A DNA stretch of 7,193 nucleotides from Phycisphaerales bacterium (GCA_020427625.1 JAGQOI010000282.1:1-7193), one strand, 5' to 3'; numbered from the stretch's first letter, positions 1-6,427 are shown. The notes: generated by a model not told the origin, from the sequence alone. Numbers and translations: made by a program.

Positions 1-142
1 CGTACCGGGCGGCATCGATGGTGATGACGCTCGGGCCACGCGAAGACGAACACCCGCCGACGATCAGCGCGAACAGCACGCACGCCAGCGCGCCGGCGTG
101 AAGTCGAACGGAACGAAACGTCGTCGGGAGGCGTCGGGACAT
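1..142 (-). CDS. Putative lipoprotein, N-terminal part only (gene runs off the left edge)
   Basis: The minus strand from 142 to the window edge encodes 47 residues of an exported lipoprotein. A basic N-terminus (MSRRLPTTFRSVRLHAG) is followed by a hydrophobic stretch at about residues 16-28 and a lipobox ending in Cys31 (LIVGGC), then a Ser-rich linker and the start of a mature domain (VITIDAARY). This is the class II signal-peptide layout: cleavage before Cys31, lipidation of that cysteine and membrane anchoring. The mature domain is too incomplete to assign a function. The gene lies 63 nt after the stop of the membrane protein upstream on the same strand, so it could be the fourth gene of the sigma-factor operon. 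However, a TACACT box 8 nt before its ATG and a GC palindrome suggest it may have its own promoter. The start is well supported by the signal peptide; there is only a weak GGCGG-like Shine-Dalgarno. Confidence 0.75.
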   Translation of the reverse strand, partial: MSRRLPTTFRSVRLHAGALACVLFALIVGGCSSSRGPSVITIDAARY

Positions 143-150
143 CGCCGCCC

Positions 151-175
151 AGTGTACCGAACCGCGGGCCCGCGG
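151..175 (-). promoter_or_regulatory. Possible promoter/operator of the lipoprotein gene: TACACT box plus 14-bp palindrome
   Basis: On the minus strand a TANNNT-type -10 box (TACACT, 156 to 151) lies 8 nt before the ATG at 142. Just upstream of it is a perfect 14-bp palindrome, CCGCGGGCCCGCGG (162-175), where an operator would overlap the -35/-10 spacer. As RNA the palindrome could form only a 5-bp stem with a GGCC loop and has no T-tract, so a terminator is less likely. Chance GC palindromes are frequent at this composition, so the call is tentative. Confidence 0.3.
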
Positions 176-205
176 GGATCGATCCGGCGTCGAACCGCGG
201 CGGCA

Positions 206-679
206 TCAGGCGGGCGGCGGCGGTGCGGGCTGGATGAGGTCGACGCCGGTGACCGCGGCGGACAGGCGCACCTCCGTGCCGACCCGGATCAGGCCGGCCG
301 GACGATGCACCTCGACCAGCGTCCGCACGAGTTCGTCGTCGTCGATCCGCCGGACGAGACCCGGCGACGACGGCGCGGCAAGCCGGGCGACGACGTCCGG
401 GTCGGACTGCACGATTCGGATCCGAACCGACGCGTCCGCCTGCCGCGCAAGCGACGGCGACGGCGTCGACATCGGCGCGGGTGGCGTCCGGACGAGCGGC
501 GCGACGACGACGGCGAGGGCGATCACGACCATCGCGGCGCCGATCGCCCGTCGGCGCACGCGACGGCGCCGATGACGCGCGACCATGTCGCCGAGAATGT
601 CCTCGAGCATGCGTTCGCGTCGCGCGGCACCGGCGGCGCTGAGTTCGGGGCTCGTCGCGGCGTGCGGATCAGGCGTCAT
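206..679 (-). CDS. Single-pass membrane protein, putative anti-sigma factor (157 aa)
   Basis: This protein has a cytoplasmic N-terminal segment of about 44 residues, with a helix-like stretch (RRERMLEDILGDMVARH, 21-37) and a very basic HRRRRVRRR run. One transmembrane helix follows at about 45-63 (AIGAAMVVIALAVVVAPLV). Next come a Pro/Ser-rich linker, a small extracytoplasmic domain (about 84-145) and a Pro-rich tail (PAPPPPA). The positive-inside rule gives N-in, C-out topology. Its ATG overlaps the end of the sigma-factor gene by 11 nt, which implies translational coupling and matched amounts. From position and topology it is inferred to be the cognate anti-sigma factor, holding the sigma factor at the membrane until an envelope signal releases it. 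There is no cysteine at all, so the zinc-binding HxxxCxxC motif of ZAS anti-sigma factors is absent. The in-frame upstream extension to 889 lies inside the sigma gene and is rejected. The role is inferred; the topology is seen in the sequence. Confidence 0.75.
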   Translation of the reverse strand: MTPDPHAATSPELSAAGAARRERMLEDILGDMVARHRRRRVRRRAIGAAMVVIALAVVVAPLVRTPPAPMSTPSPSLARQADASVRIRIVQSDPDVVARLAAPSSPGLVRRIDDDELVRTLVEVHRPAGLIRVGTEVRLSAAVTGVDLIQPAPPPPA

Positions 680-1202
680 CGGCGATCTCCGTGAGGTCGT
701 GTCCGAGTCGATCGACGGCGTGCCGGAGGCGACCGTCGACGGTGCTCGTGGAGAGCCCGAGCGCCGTCGCGATCCGCTGAAGCGTCCACCCGAAGCGATA
801 CCGCATGATGAGCGGCTCGAGCCAGGTCGGCTCCAGCGCGGCGAGGCGCTCGTCGAGTTCGCGCCGCGCGTCCGCGGTCGGTCGCGCATCGGTTGCGGCG
901 GGTGTCGTCGACGCGCGGTGTTCGCGTCGGCGGCGGCGTTGTTCGGCGCGGAAGCGGTCCCGAGCCGCGCAGCGGACGGCGACCTGGAGCCAGCGATCGA
1001 CGTCGTCGTCGGTCTCCATCACGGGCAGGCATCGGGACACGCGGAGCATGACGTCCTGGACGACGTCGAGGCAGAATGCTTCGTCTCGTCGGGTGGTGCG
1101 TCGCGCCATGTCGTACACCGCGTCGAAGCGATCGCGGTAGAGGCGCGCGAACGCCTCGGGGTCTCCCGAGGCGATCGCGGCGGTGATCTGGTGCACGGTC
1201 AT
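669..1202 (-). CDS. RNA polymerase sigma factor, ECF-like sigma-70 family (177 aa)
   Basis: This is a two-domain alternative sigma factor that would direct core RNA polymerase to a specific promoter set. Region 2 covers about residues 13-92: GDPEAFARLYRDRFDAVYDMA at its start, the core-binding DVVQDVMLRV helix (46-55) and the -10-binding WLQVAVRCAARDRF segment (71-84), ending in an Arg-rich run. A linker at 93-113 leads to region 4 (about 116-167), whose helix-turn-helix TLQRIATALGLSTSTVDGRL contacts the -35 element. Regions 1.1 and 3 are absent, and the 177-aa length fits the ECF group. It sits 20 nt after an exported STN-like protein gene and overlaps the putative anti-sigma gene by 11 nt. 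The ATG at 1202 is preceded by GACAAT at 8 nt, resembling the -10 boxes near other starts here, so an internal promoter and possible autoregulation are conceivable. Family assignment is confident; the regulon cannot be read from this window. Confidence 0.9.
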   Translation of the reverse strand: MTVHQITAAIASGDPEAFARLYRDRFDAVYDMARRTTRRDEAFCLDVVQDVMLRVSRCLPVMETDDDVDRWLQVAVRCAARDRFRAEQRRRRREHRASTTPAATDARPTADARRELDERLAALEPTWLEPLIMRYRFGWTLQRIATALGLSTSTVDGRLRHAVDRLGHDLTEIADDA

Positions 1203-1222
1203 GTGCCGTCATTGTCTCGGAT

Positions 1223-1954
1223 TCACTTGCGGAGGTCTTCGATGATCTTCTCAAGCTCCGCGATGCGCATCTTGAGGGCCTCCATCTCTCGTTGGCGGGC
1301 GACCGATGCGATGACCGAGTCGGATCGCGCGCGTCCGTCCCGCAGTTCGTCGAGAACGCGTTCGATGGTGACGATCTGCTCGTCGGTCCCGCGGGCGACG
1401 AGCAGGCCGGTCGGAGCGTGGAACCGGAGGTCGCAGCCGGGCTCGTCGAAGAGTCCGAGGGCGGTCTCGACGGCGCTGAGGATGTCCTCGTCGGCGATCT
1501 TCGGCTCCGTGCGCAGTTCGGCGAGACTCCACACGCCGCTCGACTTGCCGGCGGGCACCGAGGCCCGTCCGGACGACATGCCCTCGATGCGGTACACGGG
1601 CAGCCGCGCGAACGACGGGACGGCCTCGATGCGGATCTTCTGGACGGTGCCGGGCGACTCCGGGGAGGGGATCATGAGTTGGTCCAGCACGAGCACGGCG
1701 GCGCTGGCGTCGACGGCGCGGAGTTGGATCGGCGGGAGCGGCAGCCGGGCGACGTCGCCGACGACGACGACGTTGAGCGGTCCGGCGAGTTGCGTGTCGC
1801 AGGCCTTCTGGACCGCGAGAAGGTACGCCTGAACGGTCCCGCCCCCGAAGTCGACATCGAGCAGAGGGGGCGATGCGTCGTCCTGGGCGGGCGCGAGGGT
1901 GGCGACGGAGGCGGCGAGGACGGCGGCGACGAGCAGGCGAAGTCGGACGTTCAT
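1223..1954 (-). CDS. Exported protein with secretin/STN-like regions and C-terminal coiled coil (243 aa)
   Basis: A Sec signal peptide (MNVRLRLLVAAVLAASVATLAPAQ, cleavage near residues 23-24) leads to a periplasmic protein. Residues about 32-95 (LLDVDFGGGTVQAYLLAVQK... then a strand-rich stretch and VDASAAVLVLDQLM) resemble the short N-terminal domain of secretins and TonB receptors. Residues about 150-205 (DEDILSAVETALG...LRFHAPTGLLVARGTDEQIVTIERVLDEL) resemble a secretin N-type ring-building domain with its TGLLVARGT strand and final helix. The tail (about 217-243, REMEALKMRIAELEKIIEDLRK) is a heptad-like coiled coil. No secretin pore domain follows, so it is not a channel. It is the first gene of the sigma operon and may be a sensor or scaffold for it (inference). 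The start at 1954 is chosen for the signal peptide and for GGAG 8 nt upstream; an in-frame ATG at 2002 only adds a Pro-rich leader. The domain resemblance is by eye. Confidence 0.75.
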   Translation of the reverse strand: MNVRLRLLVAAVLAASVATLAPAQDDASPPLLDVDFGGGTVQAYLLAVQKACDTQLAGPLNVVVVGDVARLPLPPIQLRAVDASAAVLVLDQLMIPSPESPGTVQKIRIEAVPSFARLPVYRIEGMSSGRASVPAGKSSGVWSLAELRTEPKIADEDILSAVETALGLFDEPGCDLRFHAPTGLLVARGTDEQIVTIERVLDELRDGRARSDSVIASVARQREMEALKMRIAELEKIIEDLRK

Positions 1955-2134
1955 GGTGGGTGCTCCGGGTGGTGCCGGCGGGCGGAGGGGCCTGCCGGTC
2001 ATGGGTCCAACGTCGCCGCGGGGCGGATTTCCGGCGCTCGCGGGGAATTTTCTCGCGGATGGGGACGGGGGCGTGGGACGGCGCGGCGACGGCCGCGCTC
2101 AACCGGCGGGGCCGGAAGAGCCGATATCTGGGGC
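1955..2134. promoter_or_regulatory. Divergent intergenic region between the sigma operon and the FliN-like gene
   Basis: These 180 nt separate two divergent starts and must hold the promoters of both directions, unless fliN is driven from further upstream. I see no convincing -35/-10 pair. The most AT-rich island (GGAATTTT, 2044-2051) is flanked by a 7-bp direct repeat CTCGCGG at 2037-2043 and 2052-2058, 15 bp apart, which could be a regulator site. A GGAAGAG purine run (2114-2120) lies 14 nt before the FliN-like ATG, rather far for a Shine-Dalgarno, and ATATCT (2124-2129) lies 5 nt before it. No coding potential is evident. Confidence 0.35.
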
Positions 2135-2467
2135 ATGCCCGCAACGCTGTCATCCCTGCTGCGCCTGGAAGTGCCGCTGATCGTGCGGATCGCCGATCGG
2201 AAGATGAAGATGGGCGAGGTGCTCAATCTTGCGCCCGGCGCGATCATCGAGATGCCTCGGGCGGCGGACGAGGAGCTCGACATCCTCGCGAACAACAAGT
2301 TGATCGGCAGCGGCCGGGTGGTGAAGGTCGGCGAGAACTTCGGGATCCGGATCACGGCGATGGGTGATGTCGAGTCGCGGGTCGCGGCCCTGGGTCCGTC
2401 GGACGAGACATCGGCGGACGTGCCGGACGAGGCGGACGAGTCGGCAGAAAGCCCGTCGGACGGGTAA
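2135..2467 (+). CDS. FliN-type SpoA-domain protein, possible flagellar motor switch component (110 aa)
   Basis: Residues about 4-76 form a single SpoA (surface presentation of antigens) domain: LLRLEVPLIVRIADRKMKMGEVLNL, then PGAIIEM, then the characteristic LDILANNKLIGSGRVVKVGENFGIRI. In FliN, SpoA domains pair with FliM or with themselves to build the flagellar C-ring, which sets rotation direction; related domains build type III secretion sorting platforms. The protein is cytoplasmic with no signal peptide. Unlike longer FliN proteins it has almost no N-terminal extension. It ends in an acidic Ser/Asp/Glu tail (about 89-110) that looks disordered. No FliM, FliG or other flagellar gene lies in the window, so motor function is an inference from the family; a non-flagellar SpoA role remains possible. 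The ATG at 2135 is the only sensible start, since the domain begins at once. The stop lies 66 nt before the GH15 gene on the same strand. Confidence 0.85.
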   Translation: MPATLSSLLRLEVPLIVRIADRKMKMGEVLNLAPGAIIEMPRAADEELDILANNKLIGSGRVVKVGENFGIRITAMGDVESRVAALGPSDETSADVPDEADESAESPSDG

Positions 2468-2487
2468 GGGAACGCATCGCGGCCGTC

Positions 2488-2524
2488 GATAAGATGAACC
2501 GGTCCCGAGTCCCTGCTGGAGAGG
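2488..2524 (+). promoter_or_regulatory. Candidate promoter and ribosome binding site of the GH15 gene
   Basis: In the 66-nt gap before the GH15 gene, TAAGAT (2490-2495, within GATAAGATG) fits a TANNNT -10 box and would give a leader of about 30 nt. A good Shine-Dalgarno, GGAGAGG (2518-2524), lies 9 nt before the ATG at 2534 and fixes that start. No clear -35 element is seen. Read-through from the FliN-like gene is equally possible. Confidence 0.4.
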
Positions 2525-2533
2525 TCCAGATCG

Positions 2534-4555
2534 ATGCCACGTGACATTCCCGTCGGCAACGGCGAGCTGCTCGTCACCTTCGACGACGATTATCGGATCC
2601 GCGACATCTACTACCCGCGGGTCGGGATGCCGAATCACACGGACGGTCACGTCCAGCGGTTCGGGATCTGGGCGGACGGCAAGATGCGCTGGATCGACGA
2701 CAAGAGCTGGAAGCGCGAGCTCCGTTACAAGCCGGACACGATGATCACCGAGGTGCGGCTCGTGAACGACGAGCTGGGGCTCGAGGTTCAGTGCCAGGAC
2801 GCGGTCGATTACGCGGACACGATCTTCTTCCGTCACATCATCGTGACGGACCGTCTGCGGTCGCGGGCGCGGGACATCCGCATCTTCTTCCATCACGACA
2901 TCTCCGTGAACGGCTCGCCGGTCGGCGACACGGTGAACTACGACCCGAACACCGCGGGTCTCGTGCACTACAAGGACAACGTCTACTTCCTGTTCAACGG
3001 CTGCGACGGCCGCAAGGTCGGCGTCGACCACTGGGCGTGCGGCACGAAGCGGGTCGGCGGCGCCGAGGGGACGTGGCGCGACGCCGAGGACGGCCAGCTC
3101 AGCCGGAACGCGATTGCGCAGGGTTCGGTCGATTCGACGATCGGGTTCGGTCTCCTGCTCGAGGCGGGCGGGACGGGCGCGGTGACGTACTGGATGGCGG
3201 TGGGCGGCGACTACGCCGACGTGAAGATGAAGAACCGCAAGATCGCGGAGAAGACCGCGCAGCGGATGATGCATCGCACGGAGGCGTACTGGCGGCTGTG
3301 GGCGTGCAAGGAGCCGATCGACTTCTCGCCGATGCCCGAGCCGATCCGCGACCTGTTCGTGCGGAGCCAGCTCATCCTGCGGACGCAGATCGACAACGGC
3401 GGCGCGATCATGGCCGCGAACGATTCCGACATCACGCAGTTCGCGGGCGACACGTACTCGTACATGTGGCCGCGCGACGGCGCGCTGGTGGCGCACGCGC
3501 TCATCCTCGCCGGTCACGGCGAACTGAGCCGCTCGTTCTTCCGGTTCTGCGGCGACGTGATCGAGCCGGAGGGGTTCTTCCTGCACAAGTACAACCCGTC
3601 GGGGACGCTCGCGTCGAGCTGGCATCCGTGGACGATGGACGGCAAGGAGGTCCTTCCGATCCAGCAGGACGAGACGGCGCTCGTGCTGTGGGCGCTGCGC
3701 CAGCACTTCCTCGTCTTCCGCGACGTCGAGTTCATCAAGTCGCTCTACCGCACGCTCATCGTGCGGCCGGCCCACTGGATGCTCGAACACCGCGACCACA
3801 ACGGGTTGCCGCTGCCGACGTGGGACCTGTGGGAGGAGCGTCACGGGATCCACACGTGGACGGTCGCGGCGACGGTCGGCGCGCTCGACGCGGCGGCGGA
3901 CTTCGCCCGCGACATGGGCGCGCTCGACGAGTCCGCCCGCTTCAAGGAAGGCGCCGAGCGGATGCGGGGCGCGATGATGCGTCACCTGTGGATCGACGAT
4001 CTCCAGCGGTTCGCCCGTCGCGCGACGCCGCTCGACGACGGCACGTACCGCCTCGACACGACGATCGATGCCGCGAACGCCGGCATCTTCATGTTCGGCG
4101 CGCTGCCCGCGAACCACCCGGCGGTGATGGCCCAGATGCAGGCGATCCGCGATCGTCTGTGGGTGAAGACGCACGTGGGCGGCGTCGCGCGCTACGAGCA
4201 CGACTACTACCACCAGATCGAGATGGACAACATCAAGGATGTCCCGGGCAATCCGTGGATCATCTGCACGCTCTGGCTGGCGATGCACAAGATCGCGTCG
4301 GCGCACCTGCTCACCGACCTCGAGTCGGCGCTGGAGGAACTCGAATGGGTGCGGCGTCGGGCGCACGAGTCGGGCGTGCTCGCCGAGCAGTACAACCCGC
4401 ACACGGCCGCGCCGGTGTCGGTGAGCCCGCTCACCTGGTCGCACGCGACGGTGCTGACGACGACGATGCAGTACCTGCTCAAGCACGCCGAACTGACGGG
4501 CCGCAGCAGCGGCGCCGTCGCCGGACTGGCGCGTCCGATGGCGGAACTGGACTGA
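2534..4555 (+). CDS. Glycoside hydrolase family 15 protein, glucoamylase-type, cytoplasmic (673 aa)
   Basis: This is an inverting exo-glycosidase of family GH15, which typically releases glucose from the non-reducing ends of alpha-glucans or related glucosides. An N-terminal beta-sandwich-like domain (about 1-250, starting MPRDIPVGNGELLVTFDDDY) precedes an (alpha/alpha)6 catalytic domain (about 265-655). Recognisable GH15 motifs run in order: MWPRDGALVAHA (311-322) at the substrate pocket, QQDETALVLWAL (377-388), DLWEERHGIHTWT (431-443) with the general-acid glutamate E434 or E435, GNPWIICTLWLA (572-583), and AEQYNPHT (617-624) with the general-base E618, followed by PLTWSHA (632-638). Both catalytic residues are therefore present. 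The two-domain build and length match prokaryotic glucoamylases. No signal peptide is visible, so it probably acts inside the cell, for example on glycogen or imported maltodextrins. The exact substrate (glucan, isomaltose, trehalose) cannot be read from sequence. The start is supported by GGAGAGG 9 nt upstream. Confidence 0.93.
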   Translation: MPRDIPVGNGELLVTFDDDYRIRDIYYPRVGMPNHTDGHVQRFGIWADGKMRWIDDKSWKRELRYKPDTMITEVRLVNDELGLEVQCQDAVDYADTIFFRHIIVTDRLRSRARDIRIFFHHDISVNGSPVGDTVNYDPNTAGLVHYKDNVYFLFNGCDGRKVGVDHWACGTKRVGGAEGTWRDAEDGQLSRNAIAQGSVDSTIGFGLLLEAGGTGAVTYWMAVGGDYADVKMKNRKIAEKTAQRMMHRTEAYWRLWACKEPIDFSPMPEPIRDLFVRSQLILRTQIDNGGAIMAANDSDITQFAGDTYSYMWPRDGALVAHALILAGHGELSRSFFRFCGDVIEPEGFFLHKYNPSGTLASSWHPWTMDGKEVLPIQQDETALVLWALRQHFLVFRDVEFIKSLYRTLIVRPAHWMLEHRDHNGLPLPTWDLWEERHGIHTWTVAATVGALDAAADFARDMGALDESARFKEGAERMRGAMMRHLWIDDLQRFARRATPLDDGTYRLDTTIDAANAGIFMFGALPANHPAVMAQMQAIRDRLWVKTHVGGVARYEHDYYHQIEMDNIKDVPGNPWIICTLWLAMHKIASAHLLTDLESALEELEWVRRRAHESGVLAEQYNPHTAAPVSVSPLTWSHATVLTTTMQYLLKHAELTGRSSGAVAGLARPMAELD

Positions 4556-4591
4556 GGCAACGGTGCCCGTGCCGGGCGGCCCGCGGCGGAC

Positions 4592-5323
4592 GTGCGGGGA
4601 GGCGGGATCGCCGTGTCGTCGGGCAACGGCATCGCCATCGTCGTGAACTGCGTCATCGCCAACAACACCGCACCCGCGTCTGCGGGCCTCCACGCCGTCG
4701 GCGGCACGCATCGGATCGTGGCCAACTGCACGATCCTCAACAATGTCGCCGCCGAAGGCGAGGCCGGCGTCACGATCGGCGCCGGAACGCTGCTGACCAA
4801 CTGCATCATCCGCGGCAGCGGGCCGGGCGACGAGGTCCACGGCGACGGATCCCTCGTCGTCTTCAGCAACATCGAGGGCGGCCATCCCGGCGTCGGCAAC
4901 TTCGATGCCGATCCGCTCTTCGCCGACGCCGCGTACCGGCTGTCCGACGCGTCACCCTGCATCGATGCCGGCTGGACACTGGGCGTTCCGGTCGACCGCC
5001 CGGACCTCGACGGCGACGGCGACGTGCTCGAGCCCGTGCCGTTCGACCTCGACGGGGCGCCACAGTTCGTCGATGCCGATGCCGCGGACACCGGCTGCGG
5101 TGCGGGTGCGGTCGTCGATGTCGGCGCCTTCGAGTACCCGCGTGGCCCGGCGGTCGAGGTCGTCACCGGCGACCTCGACGGGAACGGCGTCGTCGATGCC
5201 GCGGACCTCGCCATCGTGCTCGCCCATTTCGGCGATGCCGACTGCTTCGCGGACCCGAACGCCGACGGCGTCGTGGACGCCGATGACATCACGATGATCC
5301 TCGTCGCCTGGTCGCGGCCATGA
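4592..5323 (+). CDS. 5'-truncated beta-helix (choice-of-anchor Q-like) protein with C-terminal dockerin-like repeat; probable gene remnant
   Basis: The reading frame encodes the C-terminal part of a secreted right-handed beta-helix protein. Short rungs such as VVNCVIANNTA, IVANCTILNNVA and LLTNCIIRGSG (about 14-75) lead to the family tail: VFSNIEGG, FDADPLF, YRLSDASPCIDAG and VVDVGAFEY (about 90-182). A dockerin-like pair of calcium loops follows, DLDGNGVVDAADLAIVL (194-210) and DPNADGVVDADDITMIL (221-237), near the C-terminus at residue 243. Such proteins normally begin with a signal peptide and many more rungs. Here the frame opens mid-rung, only 36 nt after the GH15 stop and in the same frame, with no signal peptide. 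The GTG at 4592 has no convincing Shine-Dalgarno; an in-frame GTG at 4613 has GGGGAGG 10 nt upstream. The frame is undamaged, so the loss may be recent, or a cytoplasmic fragment may still be made. The family call is good; its status as a working gene is doubtful. Confidence 0.65.
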   Translation: MRGGGIAVSSGNGIAIVVNCVIANNTAPASAGLHAVGGTHRIVANCTILNNVAAEGEAGVTIGAGTLLTNCIIRGSGPGDEVHGDGSLVVFSNIEGGHPGVGNFDADPLFADAAYRLSDASPCIDAGWTLGVPVDRPDLDGDGDVLEPVPFDLDGAPQFVDADAADTGCGAGAVVDVGAFEYPRGPAVEVVTGDLDGNGVVDAADLAIVLAHFGDADCFADPNADGVVDADDITMILVAWSRP

Positions 5324-5347
5324 TGCGCCGCGGAACGACGCCGCGCC

Positions 5348-5367
5348 GCTGAGCCGTCGGCCTCAGC
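5348..5367. terminator. Weak hairpin between convergent genes, possible bidirectional terminator
   Basis: Arms GCTGAG (5348-5353) and CTCAGC (5362-5367) form a perfect 6-bp stem, which could extend with GCC/GGC pairing across one bulged C. It sits between the converging beta-helix remnant and moaA and overlaps the moaA stop codon (5363-5365). There is no T-tract on either strand, so intrinsic termination is uncertain. Confidence 0.3.
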
Positions 5368-6427
5368 CGCCGAGCTGGCTCATCGCGCGGTTGCCGCGGA
5401 AGGAGTGGGTGTCGGGCTTGAGCACGACGCACTCGGCGAAGCGGCGGGCGATGAATTCGGGGTCGGGCGCGGGCCGGAGCGTCGGGAGCATGCTCACTTC
5501 GCCGCCGTCGAACAGGCAGCTTCGGAGTTCGCCGGTCGCGGTGAGGCGGAGGCGGTTGCAGGTCGCGCAGAACGGCGCGCTCATCGCGCTGATGAACCCG
5601 ACCCGCCCGCGGGCGTCGGGCAGGCGGAACACGTTCGCCGGTCCCACCCCCACTTCCGTCGCCCGCTCCACCGGCGCGAGCGGGCCGTGCACCGCCTCGA
5701 TGCGCCGATGAATGACGGCGTTGTCGACGATCGCCGCCGACGGGTCGGCGCCGGGTCGCACGAGCTGGCTCTCGCCGAGGGGCATGTACTCGATGAACCG
5801 CACGGTCCACGGATGATCGCGCGTGAGAGCCGCGAAGTCGGCGACCTCGTCGTCGTTCACGCCGTTGATGACGACGACGTTGAACTTGAGGCGCTCGAAG
5901 CCGGCGTCGGTCGCGGCGTCGACGCCTCGCCAGAAGAGGTCGAGGCGCCCGCCGCCGGTGATGCGCTCGTAGCGGTCCGGGCGCAGCGAATCGATGCTCA
6001 GGGTGAGTCGGTCGACGCCGGCGTCGCGGAGTGGACCGGCGAGGCGCGGCAGTTGCAGGCCGTTCGTGGTGAGCGACAGGTCTTCGGGTCGGAGGGCGGC
6101 CAGGCGCTCGGCGATGTCGATGATGTCGCGTCGGATCGTCGGCTCGCCGCCGGTGAGTTTGAGGTGGGTCACGCCGAACCCGACCGCGACGCGGGCGATG
6201 GCCTCGAAGTCCGCGGGCTGGAGGAGTTCGTCCTTGTCGGAGAACTCGACGCCGCCCTCGGGCATGCAGTAGATGCACCGGAGGTTGCAGCGATCGGTCA
6301 CGCTGATGCGGAGGAGTCGGACGCTCGCGAGGTCGCGGGGTCCCTGCGCGAACACCGGGCGCTGCGGCGCGGTGTCGAGGATCGGCAGGGCGACGGACTG
6401 TCCGACGGCGAGAGACATGGCTGTCAT
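5363..6427 (-). CDS. moaA: GTP 3',8-cyclase MoaA, molybdenum cofactor biosynthesis (radical SAM)
   Basis: MoaA catalyses the first step of molybdenum cofactor synthesis: a radical-SAM rearrangement of GTP to 3',8-cyclo-7,8-dihydro-GTP, which MoaC then converts to cyclic pyranopterin monophosphate. The radical-SAM cluster ligands are Cys47, Cys51 and Cys54 (CNLRCIYC), and the SAM-binding LTGGEP lies at 91-96. The MoaA-specific C-terminal cluster is bound by Cys287, Cys290 and Cys304 in CX2CX13C spacing (CATCNRLRL...LRSC). The chain ends MSQLGG, keeping the C-terminal double glycine needed for activity. At 354 aa it is slightly longer than typical MoaA (about 330), mainly from an N-terminal leader. 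There are two possible starts: ATG at 6427, which overlaps a TACAAT box, and ATG at 6418 (MSLAVGQ), 7 nt after that box. The second fits a leaderless transcript and is slightly preferred. No other moa or moe gene is in the window, so partners lie elsewhere. Confidence 0.96.
   Translation of the reverse strand: MTAMSLAVGQSVALPILDTAPQRPVFAQGPRDLASVRLLRISVTDRCNLRCIYCMPEGGVEFSDKDELLQPADFEAIARVAVGFGVTHLKLTGGEPTIRRDIIDIAERLAALRPEDLSLTTNGLQLPRLAGPLRDAGVDRLTLSIDSLRPDRYERITGGGRLDLFWRGVDAATDAGFERLKFNVVVINGVNDDEVADFAALTRDHPWTVRFIEYMPLGESQLVRPGADPSAAIVDNAVIHRRIEAVHGPLAPVERATEVGVGPANVFRLPDARGRVGFISAMSAPFCATCNRLRLTATGELRSCLFDGGEVSMLPTLRPAPDPEFIARRFAECVVLKPDTHSFRGNRAMSQLGG

Noticed and set aside
1751..1776. 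Short GAC/GTC triplet run in the STN-like gene as a microsatellite
   Set aside because: It is only a few triplets, encodes a normal NVVVVGDVAR strand, and fits ordinary codon bias.
585..1832. Plus-strand frame of 415 codons opposite the sigma and STN-like genes
   Set aside because: It is antisense to recognisable sigma-70 regions and a signal-peptide protein. Its translation is Ser/Arg-rich without domain structure.
4553..4591. Programmed read-through or selenocysteine at the GH15 TGA, giving a fusion with the beta-helix tail
   Set aside because: The GH15 chain is complete before the stop, with no Cys/Sec position expected. No obvious selenocysteine-insertion hairpin was seen, and a cytoplasmic enzyme fused to an exported beta-helix tail makes little sense. 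A truncated neighbouring gene is simpler.
2150..4885. Very long open frame (911 codons) on the minus strand opposite the GH15 gene
   Set aside because: It is antisense to a gene with clear catalytic motifs. Its translation is Arg/Val/Asp/His-rich low-complexity sequence without domains, as expected when a high-GC coding strand leaves few stops in the opposite frame.
2791..5286. Long plus-strand frame (831 codons) overlapping the GH15 gene and the beta-helix remnant
   Set aside because: It is a frame-shifted shadow: Arg-rich, with no motif, spanning two real coding regions.
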